A stretch of 64,000 nt of DNA from CAG-217 sp963605415 (GCA_963605415.1 CAVCUL010000006.1:1-64000), one strand, 5' to 3'; positions 33,595 to 42,382 are shown, counted from the first letter of the stretch. The notes: generated by a model not told the origin, from the sequence alone. A program made the numbers and translations.

Positions 33595-35211
33595 ATGCTA
33601 AGAGGAACAGGCGTCAGCGAAGGCTGCGGCATCGGCAAGGCCCTGATTGTACAGCACCGGTCGCTGGATTACAGTGGCGTAGCCTTTAGCGGCGCAGAAC
33701 AAGAGAAAACACGCTTGCGCACCGCAATTAACACGTTTATGCAAAAGACCGAGCAGCTGCGAGACCGGCTGCAGGCCTCTGCCGGAGAAAAAGAGGCAGA
33801 GATTTTAGACGGCCATATGGAAATGCTGCGGGATCCGTTTATGCTCTCCCAAATGGAAGAGATGATTGACGGCGGCGCCACGGCAGAAGCAGCGGCGGAT
33901 GGGGTGTGCAACCAGTTTATCGCCATGTTTTCCGGCATGGACGACGAGCTGACCCGCCAGCGGGCCAGCGATATTGCCGATGTACGGGAGGATCTGCTGG
34001 GCATTCTGCTGGGTGCGGAACAGGTAGACCTGGGCGCCATCGAACCGGGCACGGTACTGGTAGCCCATGACTTCACCCCCTCCATGACCGGCAAAATGAA
34101 CCGAAATCACGTGGCCGCCATTGTGGCAGAGGTAGGGGGCATGACCTCCCACAGTGCCATTTTGGCGCGGGCCATGGGCATTCCGGCGGTGCTGTCCGTC
34201 AGCGGTGCGGTAGAGGCGCTGCACACCGGCCAAAGTGTGGCAGTGGACGGCTTTCGCGGCACGGTGCTGCCGGAGCCTACGCCGGAGCAGGCGGCGGACT
34301 TTAACCGGCGGCAGCAGAATTACCTGGCAGAGCGCGAGGCGCTGGGTCGTTACTGCAGCCTGCCTACGGTGACCAAAAACGGCGTCAAAAAAGCCGTGTA
34401 CGGCAACATCGGCAAGCCGGAGGATGTGCAGGCGGTGGTACAAAACGGCGGCGAGGGCATTGGCCTGTTCCGCACGGAATTCCTGTTTATGGACCGGGCG
34501 TCCCGACCTACGGAAGCCGAGCAGTTTGAGGCCTACGCCACGGTAGCCAAGGCCATGAACGGCCGGGAGGTCATCATCCGCACCCTGGACATTGGCGGCG
34601 ATAAAGAAATCCCCTACTTAGAAATTGAAAAAGAGGACAACCCGTTTTTGGGGCACCGTGCCATTCGCTACTGCCTGGATCACCCGGAGCTGTTTTGCGA
34701 CCAAATCCGCGCCATTTTGCGGGCAGCCAAGTTTGGTGACCTAAAGCTGATGTTGCCCTTGATCACCTGCAAGGAAGAGATCCTGGCGGCCAGAAAGCTG
34801 ATCGAGCAGTGCCTGCGGGAGCTGATCGAAGCGGGCGAGGATGTGCACCCGGTACCGGTAGGCATTATGGTCGAGACCCCCGCTGCTGCCCTGACGGCAG
34901 CAGAACTGGCCAAGGAAGCGGACTTTTTCTCCATCGGCACCAACGATCTTACCGGCTATGTGATGGCAGTGGATCGGGGAAACAGTGCCGTTGCCAAGCT
35001 GTATGATCCCATGCAGCCGGCAGTACTCACTGCCATTGAAATGACCATTAAGGCCGCCAAAGCCGCCGGTATTCCGGTAGGTATGTGCGGCGAGGGGGCG
35101 GCAGATCCCCGACTGATCCCATACCTACTGCAGTGGGGACTGGACGAATTCTCCGTCTCTGCCTCCTCCATCCTGAAAACCCGCAAAATCATCAGCGAGG
35201 AAGAAGCATAA
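33595..35211 (+). CDS. ptsI: PTS enzyme I (PEP-protein phosphotransferase)
   Basis: The 538-residue enzyme transfers phosphate from PEP to HPr. The phospho-His lies in GGMTSHSAILARAMGIPAV. PEP-binding segments GIGLFRTEFLFMD and GIMVETPAA follow, with the C-terminal Cys in PVGMCGEGA. It starts at MLRGTGVSEG, where a GGGAG ribosome site is present. It closes a fru operon that carries its own general PTS proteins. Confidence 0.96.
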   Translation: MLRGTGVSEGCGIGKALIVQHRSLDYSGVAFSGAEQEKTRLRTAINTFMQKTEQLRDRLQASAGEKEAEILDGHMEMLRDPFMLSQMEEMIDGGATAEAAADGVCNQFIAMFSGMDDELTRQRASDIADVREDLLGILLGAEQVDLGAIEPGTVLVAHDFTPSMTGKMNRNHVAAIVAEVGGMTSHSAILARAMGIPAVLSVSGAVEALHTGQSVAVDGFRGTVLPEPTPEQAADFNRRQQNYLAEREALGRYCSLPTVTKNGVKKAVYGNIGKPEDVQAVVQNGGEGIGLFRTEFLFMDRASRPTEAEQFEAYATVAKAMNGREVIIRTLDIGGDKEIPYLEIEKEDNPFLGHRAIRYCLDHPELFCDQIRAILRAAKFGDLKLMLPLITCKEEILAARKLIEQCLRELIEAGEDVHPVPVGIMVETPAAALTAAELAKEADFFSIGTNDLTGYVMAVDRGNSAVAKLYDPMQPAVLTAIEMTIKAAKAAGIPVGMCGEGAADPRLIPYLLQWGLDEFSVSASSILKTRKIISEEEA

Positions 35212-35222
35212 ATTTCACAGTC

Positions 35223-35318
35223 TGCGGCTCCCCTTAAAAAACCGGGGGAGCTGCTGTTCTGTCCGCCCGCAGCGGGAGAAAGTCAAAAAGAGCACCCGAC
35301 GGGGGTGCTCTTTTTGAC
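35223..35318 (+). terminator. Two hairpins ending the fructose PTS operon
   Basis: GCGGCTCCCC/GGGGGAGCTG forms the first hairpin. The second, AAAGAGCACCC/GGGGTGCTCTTTTT (about 35287-35316), is a strong intrinsic terminator that could also serve the converging gene. Confidence 0.8.
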
Positions 35319-35327
35319 ATCTATAAC

Positions 35328-36923
35328 TTAATGCTCATCGGCCAGCACGGCATGGGCGCACTTTATGCCGTCCACAGCGGCGGACACAATGCCGCCGGCG
35401 TAACCGGCGCCCTCACCGCAGGGATACACCCCCCGCAGGTTACACTGGCAAAATTCGTCACGCAAAATGCGCACGCTGCTGGAGGAGCGAGTCTCCGGCG
35501 CAGTGAGCACCGCGTCCGGCAGGGCAAAACCATGGAGCCGCTTGTCCATCTCCGTAATGGCCGCCTGCATGGTAGTGCGCACCTTGTCCGGCAGGCAGTA
35601 GCGCAGGTTGGTGAGCGTGACCCCGGTGGGGCAAGTTGGCTGTACATTACCCAGCGCCCGGCTCTCCCGGTCCGCCAAGAAATCGCCCACCAGCTGGGCC
35701 GGTGCCCGGTAATCGCCCCCGCCCAGGGCAAAGGCGTTTTGCTCGATCTCTCGCTGATAATACATACCCGCCAGCGGGTGCTCCGAGGGGAAGTCCACCG
35801 GGTCAATACCCACCAGCAGCGCCGCGTTGGCGTTCTCTCCGTCCCGAGCCAGAGTGCTCATACCGTTGACGATCACGCCGCCCTTTTCGCTGGCGGCGGC
35901 CACCACCGTGCCCCCCGGGCACATACAAAAGGTGTACGCCCCCCGCTGGTGCAGACCGTGGCAGCTGAGCTTGTAATCCGCGGCCCCCAGCTTGGGGTGA
36001 CCGGCAAAGGCGCCGTACTGGGCCTGGTCAATCAGCTTTTGGGGGTGCTCAATGCGGGCGCCCACGCTAAAGGGCTTTTGGATAATTTGCGCGCCGTTTT
36101 TATAGAGCATTTCCACCGTGTCCCGGGCGCTGTGGCCGATAGCCAGGATCACCGCGTCCGTCTCCAGATCCACCGACTGCCCCAGGTGGCTGTAAGTGAC
36201 CCCGTGGATAAAGCCGTTGGCTAAAATCAGATTTTCCAGCCGGCATTCCAGGCGCACCTCGCCCCCCAGCTGCTCAATTTTTTTGCGAATATTCTGCACC
36301 ACCACAGCCAATCGGTCCGTGCCGATATGGGGCTTGGCGGCGTATAAAATTTCCTCCGGCGCACCGGCCTCGTACAGTTCTTGCAGCACCTGACGAATAA
36401 AGGGGCTTTTAATGCCGGTGGTCAGCTTGCCGTCGGAGAAAGTACCGGCACCGCCCTCGCCGAACTGCACATTGCTCTCCTCATTGAGAATATGCTGCTG
36501 CCAAAAGGCGTTCACATCCTGCTGGCGGCGCTGAATATCCTTGCCCCGCTCCAACACAATGGGGCGCAGCCCCGCCTTGGCTAAAATCAGACCGGCAAAC
36601 ATACCCGCCGGGCCAAAGCCCACCACCACCGGGCGAAAAGCGGACTGCCGCCGGTTCACCGGCAGGGTGTACTTGTATTCCTCCGCCGCCTTGGCCTTGG
36701 GTGAGCGGCAGCGGCGCAGCACCTGGGTCTCATCCAGCCCCAGGGTCACATCTACCGTATAAGAGAAGTGCACATCGTCCTTTTTGCGGGCGTCCACGCT
36801 CTTCTTAAAAATCGTCAGTTTTTCAATATATTTCGGGTCGGTGCGCAGCACCTTGCCCGCCTTTTTGCGCAGCAGGCTCTCGTCTTCGTCCAGCTCCAGG
36901 CGCAACTCACTTACTCGTATCAT
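35328..36923 (-). CDS. FAD-dependent oxidoreductase (uncharacterised dehydrogenase family)
   Basis: The 531-residue protein has an N-terminal extension of about 90 residues (IRVSELRLELDEDESLLRKKAGKVL), then a dinucleotide fold (VVVGFGPAGMFAGLILAKAGLRPIVLERG), a PFSVGARIEHPQ segment and a C-terminal GEGAGYAGGIVSAAVDG flavin motif. It belongs to a family common in Bacillota and often annotated only as FAD-dependent dehydrogenase. The substrate is unknown. Its start overlaps the preceding gene's end by 17 bases, so the two oxidoreductases form one unit. Confidence 0.85.
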   Translation of the reverse strand: MIRVSELRLELDEDESLLRKKAGKVLRTDPKYIEKLTIFKKSVDARKKDDVHFSYTVDVTLGLDETQVLRRCRSPKAKAAEEYKYTLPVNRRQSAFRPVVVGFGPAGMFAGLILAKAGLRPIVLERGKDIQRRQQDVNAFWQQHILNEESNVQFGEGGAGTFSDGKLTTGIKSPFIRQVLQELYEAGAPEEILYAAKPHIGTDRLAVVVQNIRKKIEQLGGEVRLECRLENLILANGFIHGVTYSHLGQSVDLETDAVILAIGHSARDTVEMLYKNGAQIIQKPFSVGARIEHPQKLIDQAQYGAFAGHPKLGAADYKLSCHGLHQRGAYTFCMCPGGTVVAAASEKGGVIVNGMSTLARDGENANAALLVGIDPVDFPSEHPLAGMYYQREIEQNAFALGGGDYRAPAQLVGDFLADRESRALGNVQPTCPTGVTLTNLRYCLPDKVRTTMQAAITEMDKRLHGFALPDAVLTAPETRSSSSVRILRDEFCQCNLRGVYPCGEGAGYAGGIVSAAVDGIKCAHAVLADEH

Positions 36924-38019
36924 TCTCTTTCTCCACCATCTGCCCGGCGGCCGCCAGACCGCTGTAAAAGGCAAAATTCAAATTATAGCCGCCGCAGGGC
37001 TGCTGCTCATCCAGTACTTCACCTACGATATACAGCCCGGGCACCCGCCGGGAGGCAAAGCTCTCCAACTCTCCCCGGGGCACACCGCCGCCGGTGATCT
37101 GGGCAAAGGCATAGCCCTTGGTACCGGTAACGATCAGCTGCCAGTGCTTGGCGATCCGCACCAGTCGATCCGGATCCCCCTCTGCCTGTTTTTCCAAAAT
37201 TTCCGTCATTTCTGCACTGAGTATGCCCTGCAGGGAACTGAACTGCCGCAGGTAAGATCGCAGCTGACTTTCGCTCCACTCCGGGATCAGATCCAGCACC
37301 GCACAGCACTTTTGCGGACGGGAGCGGGTAAAGTTCTGTCCCACTGCCCAACTTACATCCATCACTGCAATGCCGGACAGACCATAATCGGTAAACAGCA
37401 CCTCGCCCCGGCTTTTCGCCACCTTTTCTCCATCTAAAGTAATGGCAACTGTTGCTCGGGTGCGCTGTCCCTTGAGCTTGCGGGGGTATTTGCTGGAGGA
37501 GGTCAGCTGCACCAGCGCCGGGTACAACGGCGTGCAGCTGTGGCCCAGGTCTTGCAACAAGGCATAACCGCTGCCATCGCTGCCCAGGGCCGGTTGCGCC
37601 TGCCCGCCGCAGGCCACCACCACCCTGTCGCCGGTAAAGACGCCCTTATCCGTCTGCACCGTAAAGCCGGGAGCGATTTTTTCCACCCGGCAGCCGGTAA
37701 CCAGCTCTACACCCAAAGCGTGGCAGGTATCCAGCAGCAGGGTCTGCACCGTGGCCGCCCGCAGGCTGTAGGGATAAATCCGTCCCAGATCCTCCTGCCG
37801 GGTCATCAGACCTAAAGAGGCAAAGAAATCCAGTACCTCCCGGCTGTGGGGCGCGTGGGTATTGGTCAAATTGCACCGGCCGTTGCCGGTGGCCAGCAGC
37901 TTTTTGCCCGGCAGGTCCAGCCGCTCCAGCACCGTGACCTGCACCGCAGAATCCAGCTGCCGCAGCCGAATGGCACAGCACAGCCCCGCTGCGCCGCCGC
38001 CAATAATCAGCACCCGCAT
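36907..38019 (-). CDS. HI0933/YhiN-family flavoprotein
   Basis: The 370-residue protein begins with MRVLIIGGGAAGLCCAI and has the family motif GKKLLATGNGRCNLTN. It ends with a flavin-contacting GLYIVGEVLD.QQPCGGYN. Members are aminoacetone-oxidase-like or uncharacterised NAD(P)/FAD oxidoreductases. The start follows AAGGGAG. It is translationally coupled to the second oxidoreductase. Confidence 0.9.
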   Translation of the reverse strand: MRVLIIGGGAAGLCCAIRLRQLDSAVQVTVLERLDLPGKKLLATGNGRCNLTNTHAPHSREVLDFFASLGLMTRQEDLGRIYPYSLRAATVQTLLLDTCHALGVELVTGCRVEKIAPGFTVQTDKGVFTGDRVVVACGGQAQPALGSDGSGYALLQDLGHSCTPLYPALVQLTSSSKYPRKLKGQRTRATVAITLDGEKVAKSRGEVLFTDYGLSGIAVMDVSWAVGQNFTRSRPQKCCAVLDLIPEWSESQLRSYLRQFSSLQGILSAEMTEILEKQAEGDPDRLVRIAKHWQLIVTGTKGYAFAQITGGGVPRGELESFASRRVPGLYIVGEVLDEQQPCGGYNLNFAFYSGLAAAGQMVEKENDTSK

Positions 38020-38130
38020 ATCCTTGTCTCCCTTATAATAGAATATACCTATCATAATATATTCCGCTGCCAAATGCAAACAAATCTTGTGTTTCCCGGG
38101 CAAGGTCGGCGCTTATTTTCATTTTTTCTC

Positions 38131-38159
38131 TTGACGAACGGGTGCGGTTGTGGTATAGT
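38131..38159 (+). promoter_or_regulatory. Promoter of rpmG-secE-nusG
   Basis: TTGACG (38131-38136), a 17-bp spacer and TATAGT (38154-38159). Confidence 0.75.
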
Positions 38160-38270
38160 GTTTGTACCTCGGTAAGTGGGGTTTTATTTTTTGCCCATTT
38201 TTAGGTGCGCATTGCGTGGCGCAACGAGGGAGATTCACACACAATCGAAATACAACGGAGGTGCTTATTA

Positions 38271-38420
38271 ATGAGAGTTAAGATTACCTTAGCTTGCACA
38301 GAGTGCAAACAGCGCAACTACAACACAATGAAGAACAAGAAGAATACGCCCGACAGACTTGAGATGAACAAGTACTGCCGTTTCTGCAAAAAGCATACCT
38401 TGCACAGAGAAACGAAATAA
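38271..38420 (+). CDS. rpmG: 50S ribosomal protein L33
   Basis: The 49-residue protein starts at MRVKITLACTECKQRNYNT behind CGGAGGTG. It has two CxxC pairs (CTEC and CRFC), so it is the zinc-binding form of L33. It precedes secE by 14 bp, the usual Bacillota order. Confidence 0.96.
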   Translation: MRVKITLACTECKQRNYNTMKNKKNTPDRLEMNKYCRFCKKHTLHRETK

Positions 38421-38434
38421 CAGGAGGACTGACA

Positions 38435-38830
38435 ATGGCTGACGAAAAGAAACCGTCTGCAAAGCCGGAAAAAAGCAGCAAGACTGCAAAAAAGTCCGAC
38501 GCCAAGGCAGATAAATCAAAGGCAAAAAAAGCCAAGAAAAATCCGTTCAAATCCATTGGTTCATTCTTCAAAAGCGTAAAATCAGAGGGTAAAAAAGTCG
38601 TTTGGTCAAACGGTAAGGATGTGCTGAAGAACACCCTGACCGTACTGGTTGTGGTGATCATCGTCGGCGTGTGCATTTATTTGGTAGACACCGGCCTGAC
38701 CCTGGGCATGAAGGGCCTGAAGAGCCTGAAGACCGACAGCGAAACCACCACGACTGCCAGCGAGACCACCACCCAGCAGACCACTGCGGCGGCCTTGACC
38801 GAGGCCACCACTGAGCAGACCACCAAATAA
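38435..38830 (+). CDS. secE: SecE preprotein translocase subunit with unusual tails
   Basis: The 131-residue protein has the SecE core (FFKSVKSEGKKVVW then NTLTVLVVVIIVGVCIYLVDTGL) at about residues 47-90. It is preceded by about 45 Lys/Ala/Ser-rich residues and followed by a Thr/Glu-rich tail of about 35 residues (ETTTTASETTTQQTT). Single-helix SecE proteins of Bacillota are usually near 60-75 residues. The C-terminal tail would lie outside the cell. The gene sits in the conserved place before nusG. Confidence 0.92.
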   Translation: MADEKKPSAKPEKSSKTAKKSDAKADKSKAKKAKKNPFKSIGSFFKSVKSEGKKVVWSNGKDVLKNTLTVLVVVIIVGVCIYLVDTGLTLGMKGLKSLKTDSETTTTASETTTQQTTAAALTEATTEQTTK

Positions 38831-38898
38831 AGACCCGAACGCACGCAGGGGCATCGCCCCCATTCGGATCACAGCAAATTACGGAGGTTCTGTTTAGT

Positions 38899-39423
38899 AT
38901 GGAAGAAGCAAAATGGTATGTTGCTCACACCTTTTCCGGTTATGAGAACAAGGTGGCCAGCAACATTGAGACCGTGGTAGAGAACCGCAACCTGCACGAT
39001 TGGATTCAGGAAGTGGTGGTTCCTACCGAAACGGTGGTAGAAATCAAAGACGACGGCTCCAAAAAGGAAGTGGAGCGCAAGATCTTCCCCGGCTATGTGC
39101 TCATCAAAATGGTGATGAACGACGACAGCTGGTATGTGGTGCGCAACACCCGCGGCTGCACCGGATTTGTTGGTCCGGAGAGCAAGCCTGTTCCCTTAAC
39201 GGAGGAAGAAGTACGCAAGCTGGGCGTAGAGAAGGTCACCGTAGAGGTGCACTACGCCGTAGGCGACCTGGTCAATGTGATCGACGGTCCCCTGGAGGGC
39301 TTCTCCGGCACCGTGGATGCCATCGACATTGCCAACAACAGTGCGCAGGTCACCGTGTCCATGTTTGGGCGCGAAACGTCTGTTGATTTTGAGCTTGACC
39401 AGCTTGAAAAGGTCAAAGACTGA
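38899..39423 (+). CDS. nusG: Transcription termination/antitermination factor NusG
   Basis: The 174-residue protein has the NGN domain (AKWYVAHTFSGYENKVA, FPGYVLIKMVMND) and a KOW domain (GDLVNVIDGPLEGFSGTVDAID). It binds RNA polymerase and links transcription to translation. The order rpmG-secE-nusG-rplK is standard. Confidence 0.97.
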   Translation: MEEAKWYVAHTFSGYENKVASNIETVVENRNLHDWIQEVVVPTETVVEIKDDGSKKEVERKIFPGYVLIKMVMNDDSWYVVRNTRGCTGFVGPESKPVPLTEEEVRKLGVEKVTVEVHYAVGDLVNVIDGPLEGFSGTVDAIDIANNSAQVTVSMFGRETSVDFELDQLEKVKD

Positions 39424-39533
39424 TACGATTTTAGGTAATACGCGGCATGCCGCTGATTATCACCGCTTTTTGCGGTGCGTGGGAGGAGCGCACAGCGCCC
39501 CGCCAATGACCACAATTTAGGAGGAAAATTATT

Positions 39534-39959
39534 ATGGCACAGAAGGTAGTAGGTTTAATTAAACTTCAGATCCCGGCCGGTAAGGCGACCCCCGCCCCCC
39601 CGGTTGGTCCGGCTCTCGGTCAGCACGGTGTAAACATCGTGGCTTTCACCAAGGACTTTAACGAGAGAACCAAGAACGACGCCGGCCTGATCATTCCCGT
39701 AGTGATCACCGTTTATGAGGATCGTTCTTTCACTTTCATCACCAAGACCCCGCCCGCAGCCGTTCTCATCAAGAAGGCTTGCGGCATTGACAAGGCTTCC
39801 GGCGTTCCCAACAAGAACAAGGTAGCCACCATCACCAAGGAGCAGGTCCAGAAGATCGCTGAGACCAAGATGCCCGACCTGAACGCAGCTTCTCTGGAGG
39901 CCGCTATGTCCATGATCGCCGGCACTGCTCGCAGCATGGGTATTGTAGTAGAAGACTGA
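39534..39959 (+). CDS. rplK: 50S ribosomal protein L11
   Basis: The 141-residue protein has VGLIKLQIPAGKATPAPPVGPALGQHGVNI and the RNA-binding C-terminal half (GTARSMGI). AGGAGGAAAA precedes the start. Confidence 0.97.
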   Translation: MAQKVVGLIKLQIPAGKATPAPPVGPALGQHGVNIVAFTKDFNERTKNDAGLIIPVVITVYEDRSFTFITKTPPAAVLIKKACGIDKASGVPNKNKVATITKEQVQKIAETKMPDLNAASLEAAMSMIAGTARSMGIVVED

Positions 39960-40007
39960 GTCCCTTGTGGGAGGAAAGATCCGATTAACCACTGGAGGTA
40001 ATTTGTA

Positions 40008-40712
40008 ATGAAACACGGAAAGAAATATGTGGACGGCGCCAAGCTGGTAGACCGCTCCAATCTGTATGATACCGCTGAGGCGCTTGACCTGGCTATTAAG
40101 ACCGCCACAGCTAAATTTGACGAGACCATTGAGGCACACATTCGCCTGGGCGTTGACTCCCGTCACGCCGATCAGCAGGTGCGTGGCGCCGTGGTGCTGC
40201 CCAACGGCACCGGTAAGACCGTGCGCGTGGCCGTATTCGCCAAGGGCGACCTGGCTAAGGCTGCTGCCGAGGCCGGCGCAGACATCGTTGGCGACGCTGA
40301 CCTGGTAGAGAAGATCCAGGGCGGCTGGATGGACTTTGATGTGGCCGTTGCCAGCCCGGATATGATGGGCTTCGTTGGTCGTTTAGGTAAAGTGCTGGGT
40401 CCCCGCGGTCTGATGCCCTCTCCCAAGGCCGGCACCGTAACCATGGATGTGGCTAAGGCCGTAACCGAGGCTAAGGCCGGTAAGATCGAGTACCGTCTGG
40501 ACAAAACCAACATCATCCACTGCCCCATCGGCAAGGCTTCCTTTGGGCAGGAGAAGCTGCTGGAGAACTTCAACGCTCTGCTGGACGCAGTCATCAAGGC
40601 AAAGCCCGCTGCACTGAAGGGCCAGTACATTAAGTCCGTTGCCGTGGCTTCCACCATGGGCCCCGGCGTGCGCATCAACCCCAACAAGGTTGGTACCGTT
40701 TCTGCTCAATAA
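40008..40712 (+). CDS. rplA: 50S ribosomal protein L1
   Basis: The 234-residue protein has MKHGKKYVDGAKLVD at the start, LGKVLGPRGLMPSPKAGTVT in the centre and MGPGVRINP at the end. It is 48 bp downstream of rplK in the same unit. Confidence 0.97.
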   Translation: MKHGKKYVDGAKLVDRSNLYDTAEALDLAIKTATAKFDETIEAHIRLGVDSRHADQQVRGAVVLPNGTGKTVRVAVFAKGDLAKAAAEAGADIVGDADLVEKIQGGWMDFDVAVASPDMMGFVGRLGKVLGPRGLMPSPKAGTVTMDVAKAVTEAKAGKIEYRLDKTNIIHCPIGKASFGQEKLLENFNALLDAVIKAKPAALKGQYIKSVAVASTMGPGVRINPNKVGTVSAQ

Positions 40713-40723
40713 GTTTTTGGGTA

Positions 40724-40752
40724 TTGACAAGGCCCGCGCCTTGTGTTAAAAT
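40724..40752 (+). promoter_or_regulatory. Strong promoter of rplJ-rplL
   Basis: A perfect TTGACA (40724-40729), a 17-bp spacer and TAAAAT (40747-40752) lie directly after rplA. Confidence 0.8.
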
Positions 40753-40756
40753 ACTA

Positions 40757-40815
40757 TCGCTGTTCAGCCAAAGACAGCAGGTGCCGTTTGGCGTAAGATT
40801 ATCGCCTGCCGAGGA
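40757..40815 (+). ncRNA. L10 leader (ribosomal protein L10/L12 autoregulatory RNA)
   Basis: The leader has TGTTCAGCCAAAGACAGCAG, then CGCCTGCCGAGG, the conserved L10-binding kink-turn elements. L10(L12)4 binding here represses rplJ-rplL. A terminator-like hairpin at 40865-40898 gives the attenuation switch. Confidence 0.88.
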
Positions 40816-40864
40816 ATGAATGTGCATGGTTCGCACCCTGCGGTGCAATATCTATGTCATTTTT

Positions 40865-40898
40865 GTGCATTCCGAGGTACATCGGAATGCACTTTTTG
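40865..40898 (+). terminator. Attenuator terminator of the L10 leader
   Basis: GTGCATTCCGA pairs with TCGGAATGCAC and is followed by TTTTTG. Confidence 0.88.
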
Positions 40899-40959
40899 TT
40901 TTGCTAAACAGCCATAAAGACCGCATTTTGCGGCAAATACTTATGGAGGTTCATGTTTT

Positions 40960-41538
40960 ATGCCAAGTACAGCAGTTCTTGAAATGAAAAAGCAGCAGGT
41001 TGCCGCTCTTTCTGACCGGATCAAGAATTCCTGCGCCGGTGTAGTGGTTGACTACAAGGGCATCACTGTGGCCGATGACACCAAACTGCGTCACGACCTG
41101 CGTGAGGCCGGCGTGCAATACACCGTCGTAAAGAACACCATTCTGGGCAGAGCAGCCGAGGCTGCCGGTCTGGAAGGTCTTGAGCCTGTGTTGGAAGGCA
41201 CCACCGCCATCGCTACCAGTGCGGATGACTATGTGGTTTCTGCCCGCATCCTGCAAGAATTTGCAGACGGTCATGACAATTTTGCCATCAAGTCCGGTTA
41301 TCTGGACGGCAAAGTGATCGCTCTGGACGAGGTTATCGCGCTTTCCAAGCTGCCTTCCAGAGAGGCTATGCTGGCTCAGATCGCAAGCCTTGTTGTTGAG
41401 CCCATCGCCTGCATTGCCCGCGCTGTTGCTGCCCTGGAAGAAAAGGGCGGCGCAACACCCGTCGCTGCAGAAGCTGAAGAGGCTCCCGCAGAGGCTGCTC
41501 CCGCTGAGGAAGCACCTGCTGAAGAAACAGCAGAATAA
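40960..41538 (+). CDS. rplJ: 50S ribosomal protein L10
   Basis: The 192-residue protein has the L10 core (VVDYKGITVADDTKLR, VVKNTILGRAAE) and a C-terminal helix that holds L7/L12. It ends in an acidic Ala/Glu/Pro tail (EEAPAEAAPAEEAPAEE), longer than in most relatives. Confidence 0.97.
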   Translation: MPSTAVLEMKKQQVAALSDRIKNSCAGVVVDYKGITVADDTKLRHDLREAGVQYTVVKNTILGRAAEAAGLEGLEPVLEGTTAIATSADDYVVSARILQEFADGHDNFAIKSGYLDGKVIALDEVIALSKLPSREAMLAQIASLVVEPIACIARAVAALEEKGGATPVAAEAEEAPAEAAPAEEAPAEETAE

Positions 41539-41573
41539 TTTAATTTTTATTATAATTTACGGAGGTAATTATC

Positions 41574-41951
41574 ATGGCAACCGAGAAAATCACTGCTATT
41601 GTAGATTCCATCGCAGAACTGAGCGTTCTGGAGCTTAAAGAGCTCAAGGAAACAATCGAAGAGACCTTTGGCGTTACTGCTGCCGCAGTCGCCGTTGCAG
41701 CTGCTCCCGCTGAGGGTGGCGCCGCTGCTGCTGACGAGAAGACCGAGTTTGACGTTGTGCTGACCGATGTTGGCGCCAACAAGATCCAGGTGATCAAGGC
41801 CGTTCGTGAGGCTACCGGCCTGGGCCTGAAGGAAGCTAAGGCTATCGTTGACGGCGCTCCCGCTACCGTTAAGGAAGCAATGCCCACCGCTGACGCTGAG
41901 GCTCTGAAGGCTAAGTTGGCTGAGGCCGGCGCTACCGTTGAGCTGAAATAA
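41574..41951 (+). CDS. rplL: 50S ribosomal protein L7/L12
   Basis: The 125-residue protein has the N-terminal dimer domain, an Ala-rich hinge and the conserved C-terminal domain (KTEFDVVLTDVGANKIQVIKA, GLGLKEAKAIVDGAP). A strong terminator follows and rpoB does not. Confidence 0.97.
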   Translation: MATEKITAIVDSIAELSVLELKELKETIEETFGVTAAAVAVAAAPAEGGAAAADEKTEFDVVLTDVGANKIQVIKAVREATGLGLKEAKAIVDGAPATVKEAMPTADAEALKAKLAEAGATVELK

Positions 41952-41970
41952 GTTCACGCCAAGCAACTTG

Positions 41971-42002
41971 CACGGACACGCATATGCGTGTCCGTGTTTT
42001 TC
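41971..42002 (+). terminator. rplL terminator
   Basis: A perfect palindrome (CACGGACACGCAT with its complement) runs into TTTTT. Confidence 0.92.
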
Positions 42003-42017
42003 ATATTCAGAAAAATA

Positions 42018-42052
42018 AAAAGCGGACATGATCTTTTTTTCATGCCCGCTTT
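42018..42052 (-). terminator. Terminator of the minus-strand XRE gene
   Basis: AAAGCGGACATG pairs with CATGCCCGCTTT apart from one base, and the minus strand continues into T-rich sequence. Confidence 0.75.
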
Positions 42053-42278
42053 ATTTTTCGTCCCCATAGGGAGTTGCAATATCTGTCAATCCTAAAATAT
42101 AATCCACCGATGTTCCATAGTACCGCGCCAACGCGATCAAAATATCAGAGGGCACATCCCGCACGCCGGACTCATACCGATGATACTGCGGCTGCTTCAT
42201 ACCCAAATAACTTGCTATCTGCTTCTGCGTTTTATCGTGATCCTCTCGCAAATCCCGAATTCTCTTGTAATACCCCAT
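42051..42278 (-). CDS. XRE-family HTH regulator (cassette 3)
   Basis: The 75-residue protein is a paralogue of the regulator at 4148-4384: same length and same YYGTSVDYILGLTD end, but a different recognition segment (GMKQPQYHRYESGVR). It is divergent from a zinc-ribbon/TM2 membrane protein across a gap with two ATAACCA-type palindromes. It probably represses that gene and itself. Confidence 0.85.
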   Translation of the reverse strand: MGYYKRIRDLREDHDKTQKQIASYLGMKQPQYHRYESGVRDVPSDILIALARYYGTSVDYILGLTDIATPYGDEK

Positions 42279-42289
42279 ATTTCCTCTTT

Positions 42290-42310
42290 ATAACTAATTG
42301 GTTATTGACA
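42290..42310 (+). promoter_or_regulatory. Operator 1 and -35 of the TM2 gene
   Basis: ATAACTAATTGGTTAT (42290-42305) is a palindrome with one mismatched pair. It abuts TTGACA (42305-42310). Confidence 0.7.
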
Positions 42311-42327
42311 GCGTACCACAATTATGA

Positions 42328-42359
42328 TAAGATATTCTTGAAAATAACCATTTGGTTAT
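42328..42359 (+). promoter_or_regulatory. -10 and operator 2 of the TM2 gene
   Basis: TAAGAT (42328-42333) lies 17 bp from the TTGACA. A perfect palindrome, ATAACCA-TT-TGGTTAT (42344-42359), follows at the expected start site. Confidence 0.75.
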
Positions 42360-42382
42360 ATTTGAAGATTGGAGTAAAGAAT

